DNA from: an uncultured Dehalococcoidia bacterium
GTDB lineage: Bacteria > Chloroflexota > Dehalococcoidia > Lucifugimonadales > GCA-2712585
Direction: 5' to 3'
NCBI GenBank assembly: GCA_951812825.1
Contig: OX638324.1
Span: forward strand, 1,735,141-1,799,140
DNA: 64,000 bases
The notes beneath the pieces are model-generated. The model saw only the letters and a list, made by a program, of their open reading frames with translations. It made no database searches and had not been told where the DNA came from. Below, piece by piece: positions 42,258 to 50,401 of the stretch. Every line of letters begins with the position of its first letter. The first letter of the stretch is position 1. A program made the translations under genes and the position numbers.

Positions 42258-43091
42258 CTACTCCCGCCGGCGTTCCCTCAAGCCATCCATCTTCCCTAGC
42301 CTCGCCTCCAGCCGCGATAGCGACTCCCGCGTCGTCCGAATCTCTCGCATCAGCTCGTCGACGGTCACCGGCGCCTCCAAGTCCCGCAGCCTCTCCAGCT
42401 TCGCCTCGTCCAGGTTGTTGATGATGATGGCAATGAGCAGGTTGATGACCACAAACGTCCCCACCACCACAAAGCTCACAAAGTATATCCATGCGTACCC
42501 GTTCAGCTCCATCGCCACCGCCATCACCTCTATCCACCCCTCCAGCGTGATGATGTTGAACAGTGTAAGCAGCGACAACCCCAAGCTGCCCCAGTTCTCC
42601 GGGTCGTGGGCGTGGAAGAAGTGGTACCCCATGATCGCGTAGATGTAGACGATAATCCCCATCAGCACCATCACGTGCCCCACACTGGGAATCGAACGTA
42701 CCAGCGCCGAAATGATCAGCCGCAGCTCCCTCACCGCCGATATCAACCGCAGCGCCCGCAGCAGGCGCGCCAGGCGGGCAATAACGGCGAACTGCCCCGT
42801 CGCCGGAATCAGTGCCGCCACGATGACGATGAAGTCGAAGACGTTCCACCCATCTTGGAAGTATCGGTACGAGCCCGGCGCAAGGGCTACCATCTTGAAG
42901 ATGGCCTCCACGATGAAGATGACCAGCGCCACCTGGTTCCCCATGCGCATCTGATCGCCGAACCGCTCTTCCAGGGTCTTCGATGTCTCCAACCCCAATA
43001 GGACGCTGTTCAAAACGATGATGGTGATGATGATGGGTTCGAAATACTTCGACTCCACCACCCGTTGACATTGAACTACCACGAATTTCAT
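42258..43091 (-). CDS. Voltage-gated cation channel, single six-TM domain
   Basis: 277 residues of the bacterial NaChBac/Cav-type family. S1 is IIITIIVLNSVLLGLE; S4 is a string of arginines at every third position (IARLARLLRALRLISAVREL); the pore loop is FNIITLEGWIEVMAVAM; S6 is VVVGTFVVINLLIAIIINNL. A C-terminal coiled coil (LMREIRTTRESLSRLEARLG) would hold a tetramer. The filter has E-G-W-x-E, closer to eukaryotic Cav repeats (EGW) than the ESW of NaChBac. Selectivity is inference. Confidence 0.88.
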   Translation of the reverse strand: MKFVVVQCQRVVESKYFEPIIITIIVLNSVLLGLETSKTLEERFGDQMRMGNQVALVIFIVEAIFKMVALAPGSYRYFQDGWNVFDFIVIVAALIPATGQFAVIARLARLLRALRLISAVRELRLIISALVRSIPSVGHVMVLMGIIVYIYAIMGYHFFHAHDPENWGSLGLSLLTLFNIITLEGWIEVMAVAMELNGYAWIYFVSFVVVGTFVVINLLIAIIINNLDEAKLERLRDLEAPVTVDELMREIRTTRESLSRLEARLGKMDGLRERRRE

Positions 43092-43121
43092 GAACGTAAT
43101 TTGCCAAAAAGCAAGTGCGCC

Positions 43122-43826
43122 TCAGCATAGCACAAAACCCCCGCGCCCTGTCACATCCCCACCCCCTCCGTCATTCCCGCGGAGGCGGAATCCATCCCCC
43201 TCCCCCCTCCTCGCCGTCACCAGATACACCGGGTCCGTAAACCCCTTCGGCTCAGAACTCCGGTCCTCCCCACGGATTCCCTCAAACCCTCCCGCCCTCT
43301 GGAGATACATCTTCACCAGCGTCATCCTCTGCTCGTCGCTGCACGCCTGCCAGATCCGCACCGCCTTCGTCGGAAACATCCGGTTGGAGAACGTAACCAC
43401 CAGCGGCGTCCCCGGCCTCAACACCCGACCCACCTCCCGGAACACCTCCACCGGCCGCGTCAGGTACTGCACCGACACCGTCAGAATCACCCCGTCGAAG
43501 CTCGCATCCTCAAAGGGCAGTTGCGGCTCCCGGTTCACGTCGTGCACCACGTAATCGTCCAGCTGCGGGTTATCCCGCATCTCCACCGCGTTCAGCCCCA
43601 ACCCCACCATCCGCTCCTTCAAGAAGCCCTCTGGCAGGTGCGATCGCCAGCTGCTCATCAGGTCCAGAATCACCCCGTTGGCAGGCAGCAACCCCTCAAA
43701 TATCCGGCCAACCTCCCGAATCGCCCCATCATCTATGTGCACGACCAGCCGCGGTTCCCCATAGAAGAGCGCGTCGTCTCCCTCATCCATCCGCTCGAAG
43801 AAGTAGTCCTGAAATCCCGATTCCAT
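43122..43826 (-). CDS. SAM-dependent methyltransferase (type 11-like)
   Basis: 234 residues. GVILDLMSSWRSHLPEG is a motif I variant, LPFEDASFDGVILTVSVQYL motif IV, and VFREVGRVLRPGTPLVVTFS motif post-I, the class I fold. The enzyme's substrate is unknown. The last 30 residues (from RRGEGDGFRLRGND) are simply the translation of a family 4 intergenic repeat at 43171-43196, so the ancestral protein probably ended earlier. Confidence 0.8.
   Translation of the reverse strand: MESGFQDYFFERMDEGDDALFYGEPRLVVHIDDGAIREVGRIFEGLLPANGVILDLMSSWRSHLPEGFLKERMVGLGLNAVEMRDNPQLDDYVVHDVNREPQLPFEDASFDGVILTVSVQYLTRPVEVFREVGRVLRPGTPLVVTFSNRMFPTKAVRIWQACSDEQRMTLVKMYLQRAGGFEGIRGEDRSSEPKGFTDPVYLVTARRGEGDGFRLRGNDGGGGDVTGRGGFVLC
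43171..43196. repeat. Dispersed repeat family 4, inside the 3' end of a methyltransferase gene
   Basis: GTCATTCCCGCGGAGGCGGA followed by ATCC. The same sequence appears at 49732-49755. Here it lies within the annotated reading frame. Confidence 0.6.
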
Positions 43827-43969
43827 AATCCCAATACTACACGAAACTCACAGTCACGCTCCGCCCGTCTCCCGCCCTGCGTTGACCCCAAGCGTTCAAA
43901 ATTGCTATAATCCACCTATCCCACGGCGGCGTCCCGGATGGGCGCCTGCCCGCCTTGCGGGGGTGTTCC

Positions 43970-44305
43970 TTGGCTAACTATCTTCTCATCGAATCCCGCG
44001 ATCCCTTCGAATACGGCGACACCCGCTACATGTACGACATGGCGGCGGACCTCGCTCGAAAGGGCAACAACGTCACCCTCTTCCTCATCCAGAACGGCGT
44101 CCTCGTGACCCGCCCCGGCGTCCGCAGCAACCCCCTCAACCACCTCTTCCAGCAGGGACAGGACATCCGGGTCTTCGCCGACGAATTCTCCCTCCGCGAG
44201 CGCGGCATCCCCCCCACCCCTCTGGTTGGCGGCGTGGAGGTGGCCGACGTAGATTTCCTGGTAGACCTGCTGGCCGAGGAAGACACCAAGGCCCTCTGGC
44301 ACTGA
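43970..44305 (+). CDS. DsrE-fold protein, first of three
   Basis: 111 residues. ANYLLIESRDPFEYGDTRYM at the start, a helix DMAADLARKGNNVTLFLIQN and VEVADVDFLVDLLAEEDTKA match the DsrE/TusD-like fold. It has no cysteine at all, so it cannot itself carry a persulfide. TTG start at 43970, placed after a GGGGG site; a TTG 15 bases upstream is also in frame. It begins a three-gene same-strand set. Confidence 0.75.
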   Translation: MANYLLIESRDPFEYGDTRYMYDMAADLARKGNNVTLFLIQNGVLVTRPGVRSNPLNHLFQQGQDIRVFADEFSLRERGIPPTPLVGGVEVADVDFLVDLLAEEDTKALWH

Positions 44306-44356
44306 GGACACTCTCAACAGCCCCCAATCGCAGCTATCTGACACCAAGGAGCAGCT

Positions 44357-44746
44357 ATGGCAACCATCACCATCGCCCTTATGGACCCGCCCTACGAGGC
44401 TGAGACCACCACCACGGCCATGCGCATCATGGACGCCGCCGTCCGAAAGGGCCACCAGGTCAACATCTTCGCCTACGAAGGCGCCGTCAACCTCACCATG
44501 AAAGACCAGGAAGCCCATCCCAATCCCGTCAAGGGCACCACAGCCGAAGAAGAAGACCACCCCTCCAGCTCCCGCTTCATCGCCGGCCTCCTCGCCACCG
44601 AGCAGGTCGACTGGATCAACTGCGGTCTCTGCGTCGACGAACGCGGCGCCGGCAACTGGATAGACGGTGCTCGCCGTGGCGCCCCGGCCGACTTCTTCGC
44701 CTGGACTCAGGAAAGCACCAACACCCTGGTAATCGGCACCAAGTAG
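44357..44746 (+). CDS. DsrE-fold protein, second of three, with cysteine pair
   Basis: 129 residues. MATITIALMDPPYEAETTTT, then AMRIMDAAVRKGHQVNIFAY and DWINCGLCVDERGAGNW. The C-G-L-C pair is at the position where DsrE and TusD carry their persulfide cysteine, so this is the likely sulfur carrier of the triad. Good GGAGC site before the ATG. The third gene begins 9 bases after its stop. Confidence 0.8.
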   Translation: MATITIALMDPPYEAETTTTAMRIMDAAVRKGHQVNIFAYEGAVNLTMKDQEAHPNPVKGTTAEEEDHPSSSRFIAGLLATEQVDWINCGLCVDERGAGNWIDGARRGAPADFFAWTQESTNTLVIGTK

Positions 44747-44755
44747 GAGGGCCCC

Positions 44756-45139
44756 ATGTCCAAAATCCTTTCCATCGTCGAACGCGCCTACCACGGCACC
44801 CTGGAGGAACAGGACGATACCATCCTCTGGATGTCCCACATCCTTAAGAACGCCGGGGCAGACATCTCCGTCCTCCTCCGCTCAAACGCCGTCAACTACG
44901 CCGTCCGCGGCCAGGACGCCAGCGGCATAACCATCGGCGGCGTCCCCCTCTCCAACCCGCCCAAGCTGGATGAAGACGTGCAGAGTCTCGTTGGCGCCGG
45001 TGTCGATACCTACGTCGTCAGGGAAGACGTCGAAGACCGCGGCATCAACGAGTCGGAACTGGTGGAAGGCATCACGCTGGTTGGCCGGGACGGCTTAGCA
45101 GACCTCTTCGATGCCCACGACGCCATCTGGCACTGGTAA
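44756..45139 (+). CDS. DsrE-fold protein, third of three
   Basis: 127 residues. SKILSIVERAYHGTLEEQDD, WMSHILKNAGADISVLLRSN and a C-terminal VGRDGLADLFDAHDAIWHW give the fold of DsrE/DsrF/DsrH proteins. No cysteine is present. AGGAGGGCCCC precedes the ATG. With the two upstream genes it could form a hetero-multimer like TusBCD or DsrEFH, but with only one cysteine-bearing subunit. Confidence 0.75.
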   Translation: MSKILSIVERAYHGTLEEQDDTILWMSHILKNAGADISVLLRSNAVNYAVRGQDASGITIGGVPLSNPPKLDEDVQSLVGAGVDTYVVREDVEDRGINESELVEGITLVGRDGLADLFDAHDAIWHW

Positions 45140-45162
45140 CCCCCACCCCTCCTCCCCTCTTT

Positions 45163-45200
45163 TCCCTTCCCCCTTGGGGGGGAAGGTTAGGATGGGGGTG
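45163..45200. repeat. Dispersed intergenic repeat, family 1
   Basis: CCCTTCCCCCTTGGGGGGGAAGG is followed by TTAGGATGGGGGTGA, almost the same as at 2134-2170. It lies between the third DsrE gene and the converging XRE-NYN gene. Confidence 0.65.
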
Positions 45201-45308
45201 AATCCCTCCAACATTGTTCTGAGTGCTATTAGAGTTTCGGCAGGTGATGGATCAGTCGCCGATATGAGACGGCACCGATTGTTGCTATTGGTATACCCAG
45301 CGACGTGG

Positions 45309-46025
45309 CTAAAAGCCGAATGGCGAGTCTAGCCTGAACACTACGGGCAACCCCGGGAGTCCGTCAAGGTTGATCCAGCGTTTTTTGCCTACTGCACTGA
45401 TGAGCACTTCATCGGCGGTGGATGGTGCCATTAGGTAGACGAGCACTCCGTCGTCTCTCAACCATCCAATTAGCTCAGCATGGGAAGCGTTTGCGGTGAT
45501 GAGAAACACTGCCGAATCATCCGTCTCCTGCCCAGATTCACTCAGCGCGTGATGTACCATGTCGGAGTCACCGCCCCAGATGCTCCAATTTAAATCTTGT
45601 AACTTGCCCAAGACCTGATTGTTGCTGACTTCAGCGAACACCTTGAACTGTTCGTGAGACGGCTCCGGCATTCTTTTGTATACCTCAGTTTCAATGAAGT
45701 TATCCCACTCCCTTAGATCTACATTCCATCCATAAGGGTTTACGCTGTCAAAGTCCCAATACACAAGCGCCCTATCTCGAATTCGGACTTTAGGTTTCTC
45801 CGGGGCGAAGAACTTTGGCATAATTCCTCCTTCCCTTGCTACTGAATAGATTTTGGCCAAGGCATCTGCGTTCGGCGTAGTGGCTCCCGTTTCCCATCGA
45901 GAAACAGTATTCTTGGGAACTCCTAGCTCTGTAGCAAACTGCGCTTGTGACAGCCGTAGCCGTCTACGAATGTCAACGAGGCTTTCTTTGCGGAACCGAT
46001 ACGTGCCGGGCGAAACAGGAGTCAT
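45309..46025 (-). CDS. XRE helix-turn-helix protein fused to an NYN (PIN-like) nuclease domain
   Basis: About 238 residues. Residues 15-70 are an XRE DNA-binding domain (LRLSQAQFATELGVPKNTVS, RWETGATTPNADALAKI). From about 95 the NYN domain begins with ALVYWDFDSVNPYGW and continues with WSIWGGDSDMVHHALSE and SAVFLITANASHAELIGWLR; acidic residues in the first and GGDSD strands fit a metal-dependent RNase. The ATG at 46025 coincides with the predicted transcription start. The gene is more AT-rich than its neighbours. Possible defence or RNA-decay role is inference. Confidence 0.8.
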   Translation of the reverse strand: MTPVSPGTYRFRKESLVDIRRRLRLSQAQFATELGVPKNTVSRWETGATTPNADALAKIYSVAREGGIMPKFFAPEKPKVRIRDRALVYWDFDSVNPYGWNVDLREWDNFIETEVYKRMPEPSHEQFKVFAEVSNNQVLGKLQDLNWSIWGGDSDMVHHALSESGQETDDSAVFLITANASHAELIGWLRDDGVLVYLMAPSTADEVLISAVGKKRWINLDGLPGLPVVFRLDSPFGF

Positions 46026-46031
46026 GCAACT

Positions 46032-46060
46032 ATAATACACCATAATAGGTGTATAGTCAA
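46032..46060 (-). promoter_or_regulatory. Promoter and palindromic operator of the XRE-NYN gene
   Basis: On the minus strand TTGACT (46060-46055), a 17-base spacer and TATTAT (46037-46032) form a strong sigma-70-like promoter. A perfect inverted repeat ATACACC-N6-GGTGTAT (46035-46054) fills the spacer and overlaps the -10, an ideal place for autorepression by the XRE domain. The -10 ends 7 bases before the ATG and there is no Shine-Dalgarno, so the mRNA should be leaderless. Confidence 0.8.
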
Positions 46061-46093
46061 CATATGTGGTGATAAAAGGGCTGGCGCCGCCCC

Positions 46094-47533
46094 CTAACCT
46101 ATCGCGTGTATCCGCCCGTCCTCCGTCCTCACAAATAGCTTCCCCTCCGCCAGCGCCAGCGACAGCATCACCGGCGATCCCAACGATAGACTCCATTCCT
46201 CCTGCCGCGTCACCCGGTTCACCGCGTACACCATCCCCTCCAACGTGGCGAAATACACCATGTCGCCGGCCACCACCGGCGACCCGCGAATCGCGCCCTC
46301 CGCCTGGAAGGCCCATAACTCCTCGGGCGTTGTTGGCTCCATCGCCCGGAGTACCCCCTCGGAGTCCCCCACGTAGAGGGTATCCTCCGTTATCGCCGGC
46401 GACGATGTTATGAAGGCCCCGTCCTGCGGCGACCATCGCCAGTTGGTTCCCTGCTGGGGCGGTGGCGTCGGAATGGGCGATCCCCACCGCACCCACAGGA
46501 TTCTCCATATCCTCTCTCGAGACCACCGGCCCGGCGTTTCACGTATTCCCGCCTTCGCCGTAAGAATGTCGTTGGAGGAGGACATGTATGCCAGCCCGTG
46601 GGATATCACCGGCGGCTCGAAGGACGCCGTTCCACGGGTGCGAAACTGCATTCGTCCCTCTCCCGTCCGGTAGTTCACGGAATACAGGCTGTCATCCTGG
46701 GACGTGAAATACAGTACCCCGTTGTGCAGCGAAGGAGGCGTGGTTATCAGCTCCCCTGTCCGGTACTCCCAGAACTTCCTGCCCGTGGCCGCGTCAAGCG
46801 CGTACATCCTCTGGTCGCCTGACCCGATGAACAGGAATCCGTTGGCGACCAGCGGGGCGCTGCTGATGTAGTTCCCCGTTGGGAACGTCCATCTCGTGTC
46901 CCCCGTATTCTTGTCGAAGGCCCATACCTCGGTGTCCGTGGACCCCACGTACACGTAGTCCCCCGCCACGGCCGGCGACGAGTTGATTAGACCCCGCATC
47001 TCCCGTAGCCATCTCTGCTCCCCCGTGCTGGCGTCCAGGGCCATGAACTCGAAGCGGCTGCCCACGTATATCGTATTGTCCACAATCGCGGGCAGCGATT
47101 GACTGTCGATTAACCCTTCCTCCGATGACCAGAGCAGATTCCCCTGCGGCAGCGAAGGCGGGTTCGGAACATAGCTGGTACGCTCGTAATTCGCCGACGC
47201 CATGGCCCACTGGCCCGGCTCGGATTGGGATGTAAGGTCCGTGGTCGGCCTGTTTTTAACCAGAGAGACCGGGTTGGGCACAATGTGGTAGTTATGCCAT
47301 ACTAGCGCCCCGGCCGTTATCACGATCAGCACAATGAGCAACCACTTGTTCTGGGTCATGAAAATCAGGCCCTGCCGCCCGAAAAGTCCTCGCCGCGGCA
47401 TCCGCTGTGCATAATCGGGTATGCCCTCCGCAAACAGGCGGCCGCACCCCTCGCACACTGCTCCCATCTCCTGGTCCATCGCCCCGCAATGGGGACACGT
47501 GGACGCTGGGAGGCTGTTTTCTTCTTGGCTCAT
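46094..47533 (-). CDS. Membrane-anchored PQQ-type beta-propeller with N-terminal zinc ribbon
   Basis: 479 residues. A cytoplasmic zinc ribbon (CPHCGAMDQEMGAVCEGCG) is followed by a TM helix (WLLIVLIVITAGALVW) and an extracytoplasmic propeller with PQQ-like blades (IYVGSRFEFMALDASTGEQRW; VYVGSTDTEVWAFDKNTGD; FIGSGDQRMYALDAATGRKF; YVGDSEGVLRAMEPTT). This is the BamB-like class, usually scaffolding rather than catalytic. Function unknown. It lies 69 bases upstream of the XRE-NYN gene on the same strand. Confidence 0.82.
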   Translation of the reverse strand: MSQEENSLPASTCPHCGAMDQEMGAVCEGCGRLFAEGIPDYAQRMPRRGLFGRQGLIFMTQNKWLLIVLIVITAGALVWHNYHIVPNPVSLVKNRPTTDLTSQSEPGQWAMASANYERTSYVPNPPSLPQGNLLWSSEEGLIDSQSLPAIVDNTIYVGSRFEFMALDASTGEQRWLREMRGLINSSPAVAGDYVYVGSTDTEVWAFDKNTGDTRWTFPTGNYISSAPLVANGFLFIGSGDQRMYALDAATGRKFWEYRTGELITTPPSLHNGVLYFTSQDDSLYSVNYRTGEGRMQFRTRGTASFEPPVISHGLAYMSSSNDILTAKAGIRETPGRWSRERIWRILWVRWGSPIPTPPPQQGTNWRWSPQDGAFITSSPAITEDTLYVGDSEGVLRAMEPTTPEELWAFQAEGAIRGSPVVAGDMVYFATLEGMVYAVNRVTRQEEWSLSLGSPVMLSLALAEGKLFVRTEDGRIHAIG

Positions 47534-47803
47534 CCTCGGGTTCTCCTGCCCATATTATGACGTTGCTGCGCGGCCTGGTTCCCCAAAGGACGGCTCTGCA
47601 TTTAATCAACCTGTCTATTTTGAAGCAAGACCGCCCGTAACGCAACTCTCCACCCCTCCACACACCCTCCCCTCCCGTGCCCCCGCGCAGGCGGGTATGG
47701 GGGTGCTCCTTCCTCTTGTTCTCGCGAAGGCAGGAACCCGCCTTCCCCCATCCCCCGTCCCAAGTGCTATCATTGAGCCACCAATCTGATTAGGAGTTGT
47801 CAA

Positions 47804-48967
47804 GTGGACGTCCAGTCGATTAGAAAACAGGTTCCCGCCACCCGGAAAATGGTCTACCTCAACACCGGTTGGGACGGCCCCTCTCCCAAGTCCGTCGTCC
47901 AGGCAGTCAAGGACCGCGTGGAGTACGAAAGCTTCAACGGCCCCACAAGCCCTCCCGTCTACCAGAGCGGACGCGAAATTCAGCAAAACGCCCGGAAAGC
48001 TGCCGCATCCCTCCTCAACGTCTCGTCGGACGAAATCCTCCTCACCCAGTGCACCACCGACGGCCTGAACCTAGTCCTCAACGGCCTCGACTGGAAGGAG
48101 GGCGACGAAGTCATAACTTTCGGTCTCGAGCACAGCTCCGTCCTCATCCCCGCCTACCTCCTGCCCCGACGCCACGGCGTCCGCCTCAAGGTCCTCGACC
48201 TCAACCCCACCGATACCCACGAGGAAATCATCAGCCGCGTCGCCGAGGCCATCTCCCCTCGTACGCGCCTCCTCTTCTTCAGCCACATCCAGTACACCTG
48301 CGGCCTCCGTATGCCCGCGGAAGGTCTGAGAAAGCTCACCAAGGATGCGGGGGTGCAGATGCTTATCGACGGTGCCCAGACTGCGGGCCACATCGCCCTC
48401 GACCTGCGAGAGATGGACTGCGACTACTACTCCATCCCCGGCCAGAAGTGGCTCCTCGGCCCCGACGGCACCGGCGCCCTGTTCATCCGACAGGACCTGA
48501 TCCCCTCCGTCTCCCCCACCCGCGTATCAGGACGCGCCGTCGCCTCCTACGACGAACATGGCGGCTTCCAGCCCAGCACCGATACCATGGACAAGTTCCT
48601 CCTCACCACCTCCAGCGCCCCCTTGGCTGCGGGCTTTGTCGAGGCCGTCGCCTTCCATCATCAGATGGGCTCCCACGCTGTGGAAGCCCGGACCCGCTCC
48701 CTCGCAGGCCTACTCAAGCAGGCCCTGTCGGAAGTCCCCGGTGTCGAAATTCTATCCCCCACCGACGACGCACGTTCCTGCGGCCTCACCTCCTTCCGTA
48801 TAGAAGGAATTGCGTCCACCGACGCCGTCAACCAGCTTTGGAACGAATACGGCATAGTCGTCCGCCCGGTTTCCGAACTCTCCTGCATCCGGGCCGCCAC
48901 CCACGCCTTCAACAACGAAGAAGACATCCAAAAGCTCGTCTCAGCCGTCACCCAACTAACCCCCTAA
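47804..48967 (+). CDS. Class V aminotransferase (cysteine desulfurase-like fold)
   Basis: 387 residues, PLP-dependent. The start is GTG at 47804, with TTAGGAG 8 bases upstream. The N-terminal VYLNTGWDGPSPKSVVQAVK, the TQCTTDGLNLVLNGL loop, LIDGAQTAGHIALDL (PLP-stacking Asp and Gln) and the lysine in IPGQKWLLGPDGTGAL (about 215) fit class V. Members include isopenicillin-N epimerases, cysteine desulfurases and selenocysteine lyases. The family's active-site Cys loop is not clearly seen, so desulfurase activity is unproven. Confidence 0.88.
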   Translation: MDVQSIRKQVPATRKMVYLNTGWDGPSPKSVVQAVKDRVEYESFNGPTSPPVYQSGREIQQNARKAAASLLNVSSDEILLTQCTTDGLNLVLNGLDWKEGDEVITFGLEHSSVLIPAYLLPRRHGVRLKVLDLNPTDTHEEIISRVAEAISPRTRLLFFSHIQYTCGLRMPAEGLRKLTKDAGVQMLIDGAQTAGHIALDLREMDCDYYSIPGQKWLLGPDGTGALFIRQDLIPSVSPTRVSGRAVASYDEHGGFQPSTDTMDKFLLTTSSAPLAAGFVEAVAFHHQMGSHAVEARTRSLAGLLKQALSEVPGVEILSPTDDARSCGLTSFRIEGIASTDAVNQLWNEYGIVVRPVSELSCIRAATHAFNNEEDIQKLVSAVTQLTP

Positions 48968-48987
48968 CCCCCCCAACGCCCAACCCC

Positions 48988-49680
48988 CTATCCCCACCCC
49001 TGACCGCCCGCCGGCAGCGTCTCCCTGACCCAATCCGAAAGGTCCTCAATCACCCCTTCCGTAATCTGGTGCGCCATCGGGTACTCCCGATAGACCGGAT
49101 CATACCCCGCCTCCACCAAGAACTCCCTGGACTCCCGTCCCGCATCCACCGAAATCAGAGGATCGTGCACCCCGTGCGCTATGAATATCGCCTGATCCCT
49201 CTTCTCAGGCAGACGCCCGAACAGTTCCCCCCGTTCGTCAATGCGGGCGCTCAGGGCCGCCAGCCCGGCAAACACCTCCGGCCTCGGCAACCCCACCTGG
49301 TACGTCATCATGCCCCCCTGCGAAAATCCCCCCAGCAGCGCCTGTCCCGGCTCCACCCCATGGACCCCCATCATCTCCGTAACGAACCCCATCACCGCTT
49401 CCTCCGCCCAATGCACGTCCTGCACAGCCTTCTCCCCCAACAACGGCGTCCACGCGTAACCCGTAAACCCCGGCCCCAGGTCTACCTGCAAAGGCCCGTT
49501 CGGACACAGATACACATAGCTGCGCGAGTCGATGTACGGAGCCAGCCCCGCCAGATCGTGCATATTCGCCCCGAAACCATGCAGCAGCACAATTAGCGGA
49601 TACTTGCCCTCAGGCTGATAGTCCACCGGATAGACCCCCACGTATTCCAGGCCCCCTGCGCTGCCCTGCACCATCTTCAT
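48988..49680 (-). CDS. Alpha/beta hydrolase, phospholipase/carboxylesterase type
   Basis: 230 residues. LIVLLHGFGANMHDLAGLAP (oxyanion hole), nucleophile elbow LLGGFSQGGMMTYQVGL, Asp in FIAHGVHDPLISVDAGRE and His in MAHQITEGVIEDL. This matches the YpfH/carboxylesterase family of small serine esterases. No signal peptide, hence cytoplasmic. It converges on the aminotransferase gene. Confidence 0.85.
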   Translation of the reverse strand: MKMVQGSAGGLEYVGVYPVDYQPEGKYPLIVLLHGFGANMHDLAGLAPYIDSRSYVYLCPNGPLQVDLGPGFTGYAWTPLLGEKAVQDVHWAEEAVMGFVTEMMGVHGVEPGQALLGGFSQGGMMTYQVGLPRPEVFAGLAALSARIDERGELFGRLPEKRDQAIFIAHGVHDPLISVDAGRESREFLVEAGYDPVYREYPMAHQITEGVIEDLSDWVRETLPAGGQGWG

Positions 49681-49731
49681 TCCGCCATCCTACCACCGCC
49701 CTCCCCATACACCAACCACCCCTCCGTCATT

Positions 49732-49755
49732 CCCGCGGAGGCCGGAATCCTCCCC
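49732..49755. repeat. Dispersed repeat family 4
   Basis: TCATTCCCGCGGAGGCCGGA followed by ATCC, nearly identical to the unit at 43171-43196. It lies in the gap upstream of the esterase gene. Confidence 0.6.
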
Positions 49756-49818
49756 CTCCTACCGTTGTGACATTTTGCCCATTGCCACCAACCTCCACCC
49801 CCTGCTACCCTCCTTCCC

Positions 49819-50223
49819 ATGAAACATATAGAACGGATGTGGCAGCAAATGGACAAGATTGACAAAATATTGGATACTCTCGGCATCCCCAAAGAACCCC
49901 CAAAGGGATCCTTCTACGACTTCAGCAGCGACCCAGATCCCGCCTCCGACGAGGGCCAGGGCGAAAAGCGCAAGCGCGGCGGCCAGCCCGGCAACCAGAA
50001 CGCCCGCAAGCACGGCTTCTACTCAAAGCACTTCACCCCCGATCAGGTGAAGCAGCTCGAAGACGCCGACGACCTCAGAGACCTCGGCCCGGAAATCGCC
50101 CTCCTCCGCGTCAGGCTCAACTCCCTCCTAGACGACCCGGAAGTTTCTACCGAACTCCTCCTACGCTCCGTCAATGCCCTCGCCAGGCTCATGTCCATCC
50201 AGCGTAGATACATCTACGGTTAG
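49819..50223 (+). CDS. Hypothetical protein with GGQPGNQNARKHGFYS motif
   Basis: 134 residues. A central basic motif RGGQPGNQNARKHGFYSKHF is widespread in small proteins next to phage terminases and in mobile regions; I cannot say more about its function. The C-terminal half is a helix (LRVRLNSLLDDPEVSTELLL) ending SIQRRYIYG. No phage genes lie next to it, so it may be a relic of a mobile element. Confidence 0.6.
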   Translation: MKHIERMWQQMDKIDKILDTLGIPKEPPKGSFYDFSSDPDPASDEGQGEKRKRGGQPGNQNARKHGFYSKHFTPDQVKQLEDADDLRDLGPEIALLRVRLNSLLDDPEVSTELLLRSVNALARLMSIQRRYIYG

Positions 50224-50227
50224 TGCC

Positions 50228-50330
50228 ACATTCGTTTTCACCACAGCAAATTTCGAATCCCCGTTTACGAAGGAAAATAGCATCCGTTTCCACCACAGAA
50301 AATAACGAATGCCCGGGAAACGAATAATCC
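50228..50330. repeat. Imperfect direct repeat downstream of the GGQPGNQN gene
   Basis: CGTTTTCACCACAGCAAATT at about 50232 recurs as CGTTTCCACCACAGAAAATA at about 50285, each followed by CGAAT and a second CGAA. The unit is about 40-50 bases. The region is more AT-rich than its surroundings. Purpose unknown; a mobile-element end is one guess. Confidence 0.4.
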
Positions 50331-50401
50331 CTACAACAACAAGCGCCCCAATCAGCTAACATAAAAGGTGCAATCATCGTTGATGCCCCAGGGAAAGAAA
50401 A

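Noticed and set aside
44287-44356. Readthrough of the first DsrE gene's TGA
   Set aside because: The sequence beyond TGA soon reaches another stop and shows no homology; it is an ordinary end.
47804-48967. Selenocysteine lyase (to complete a selenium pathway)
   Set aside because: Tempting given selC nearby, but the fold class is shared with many enzymes and no diagnostic loop is visible.
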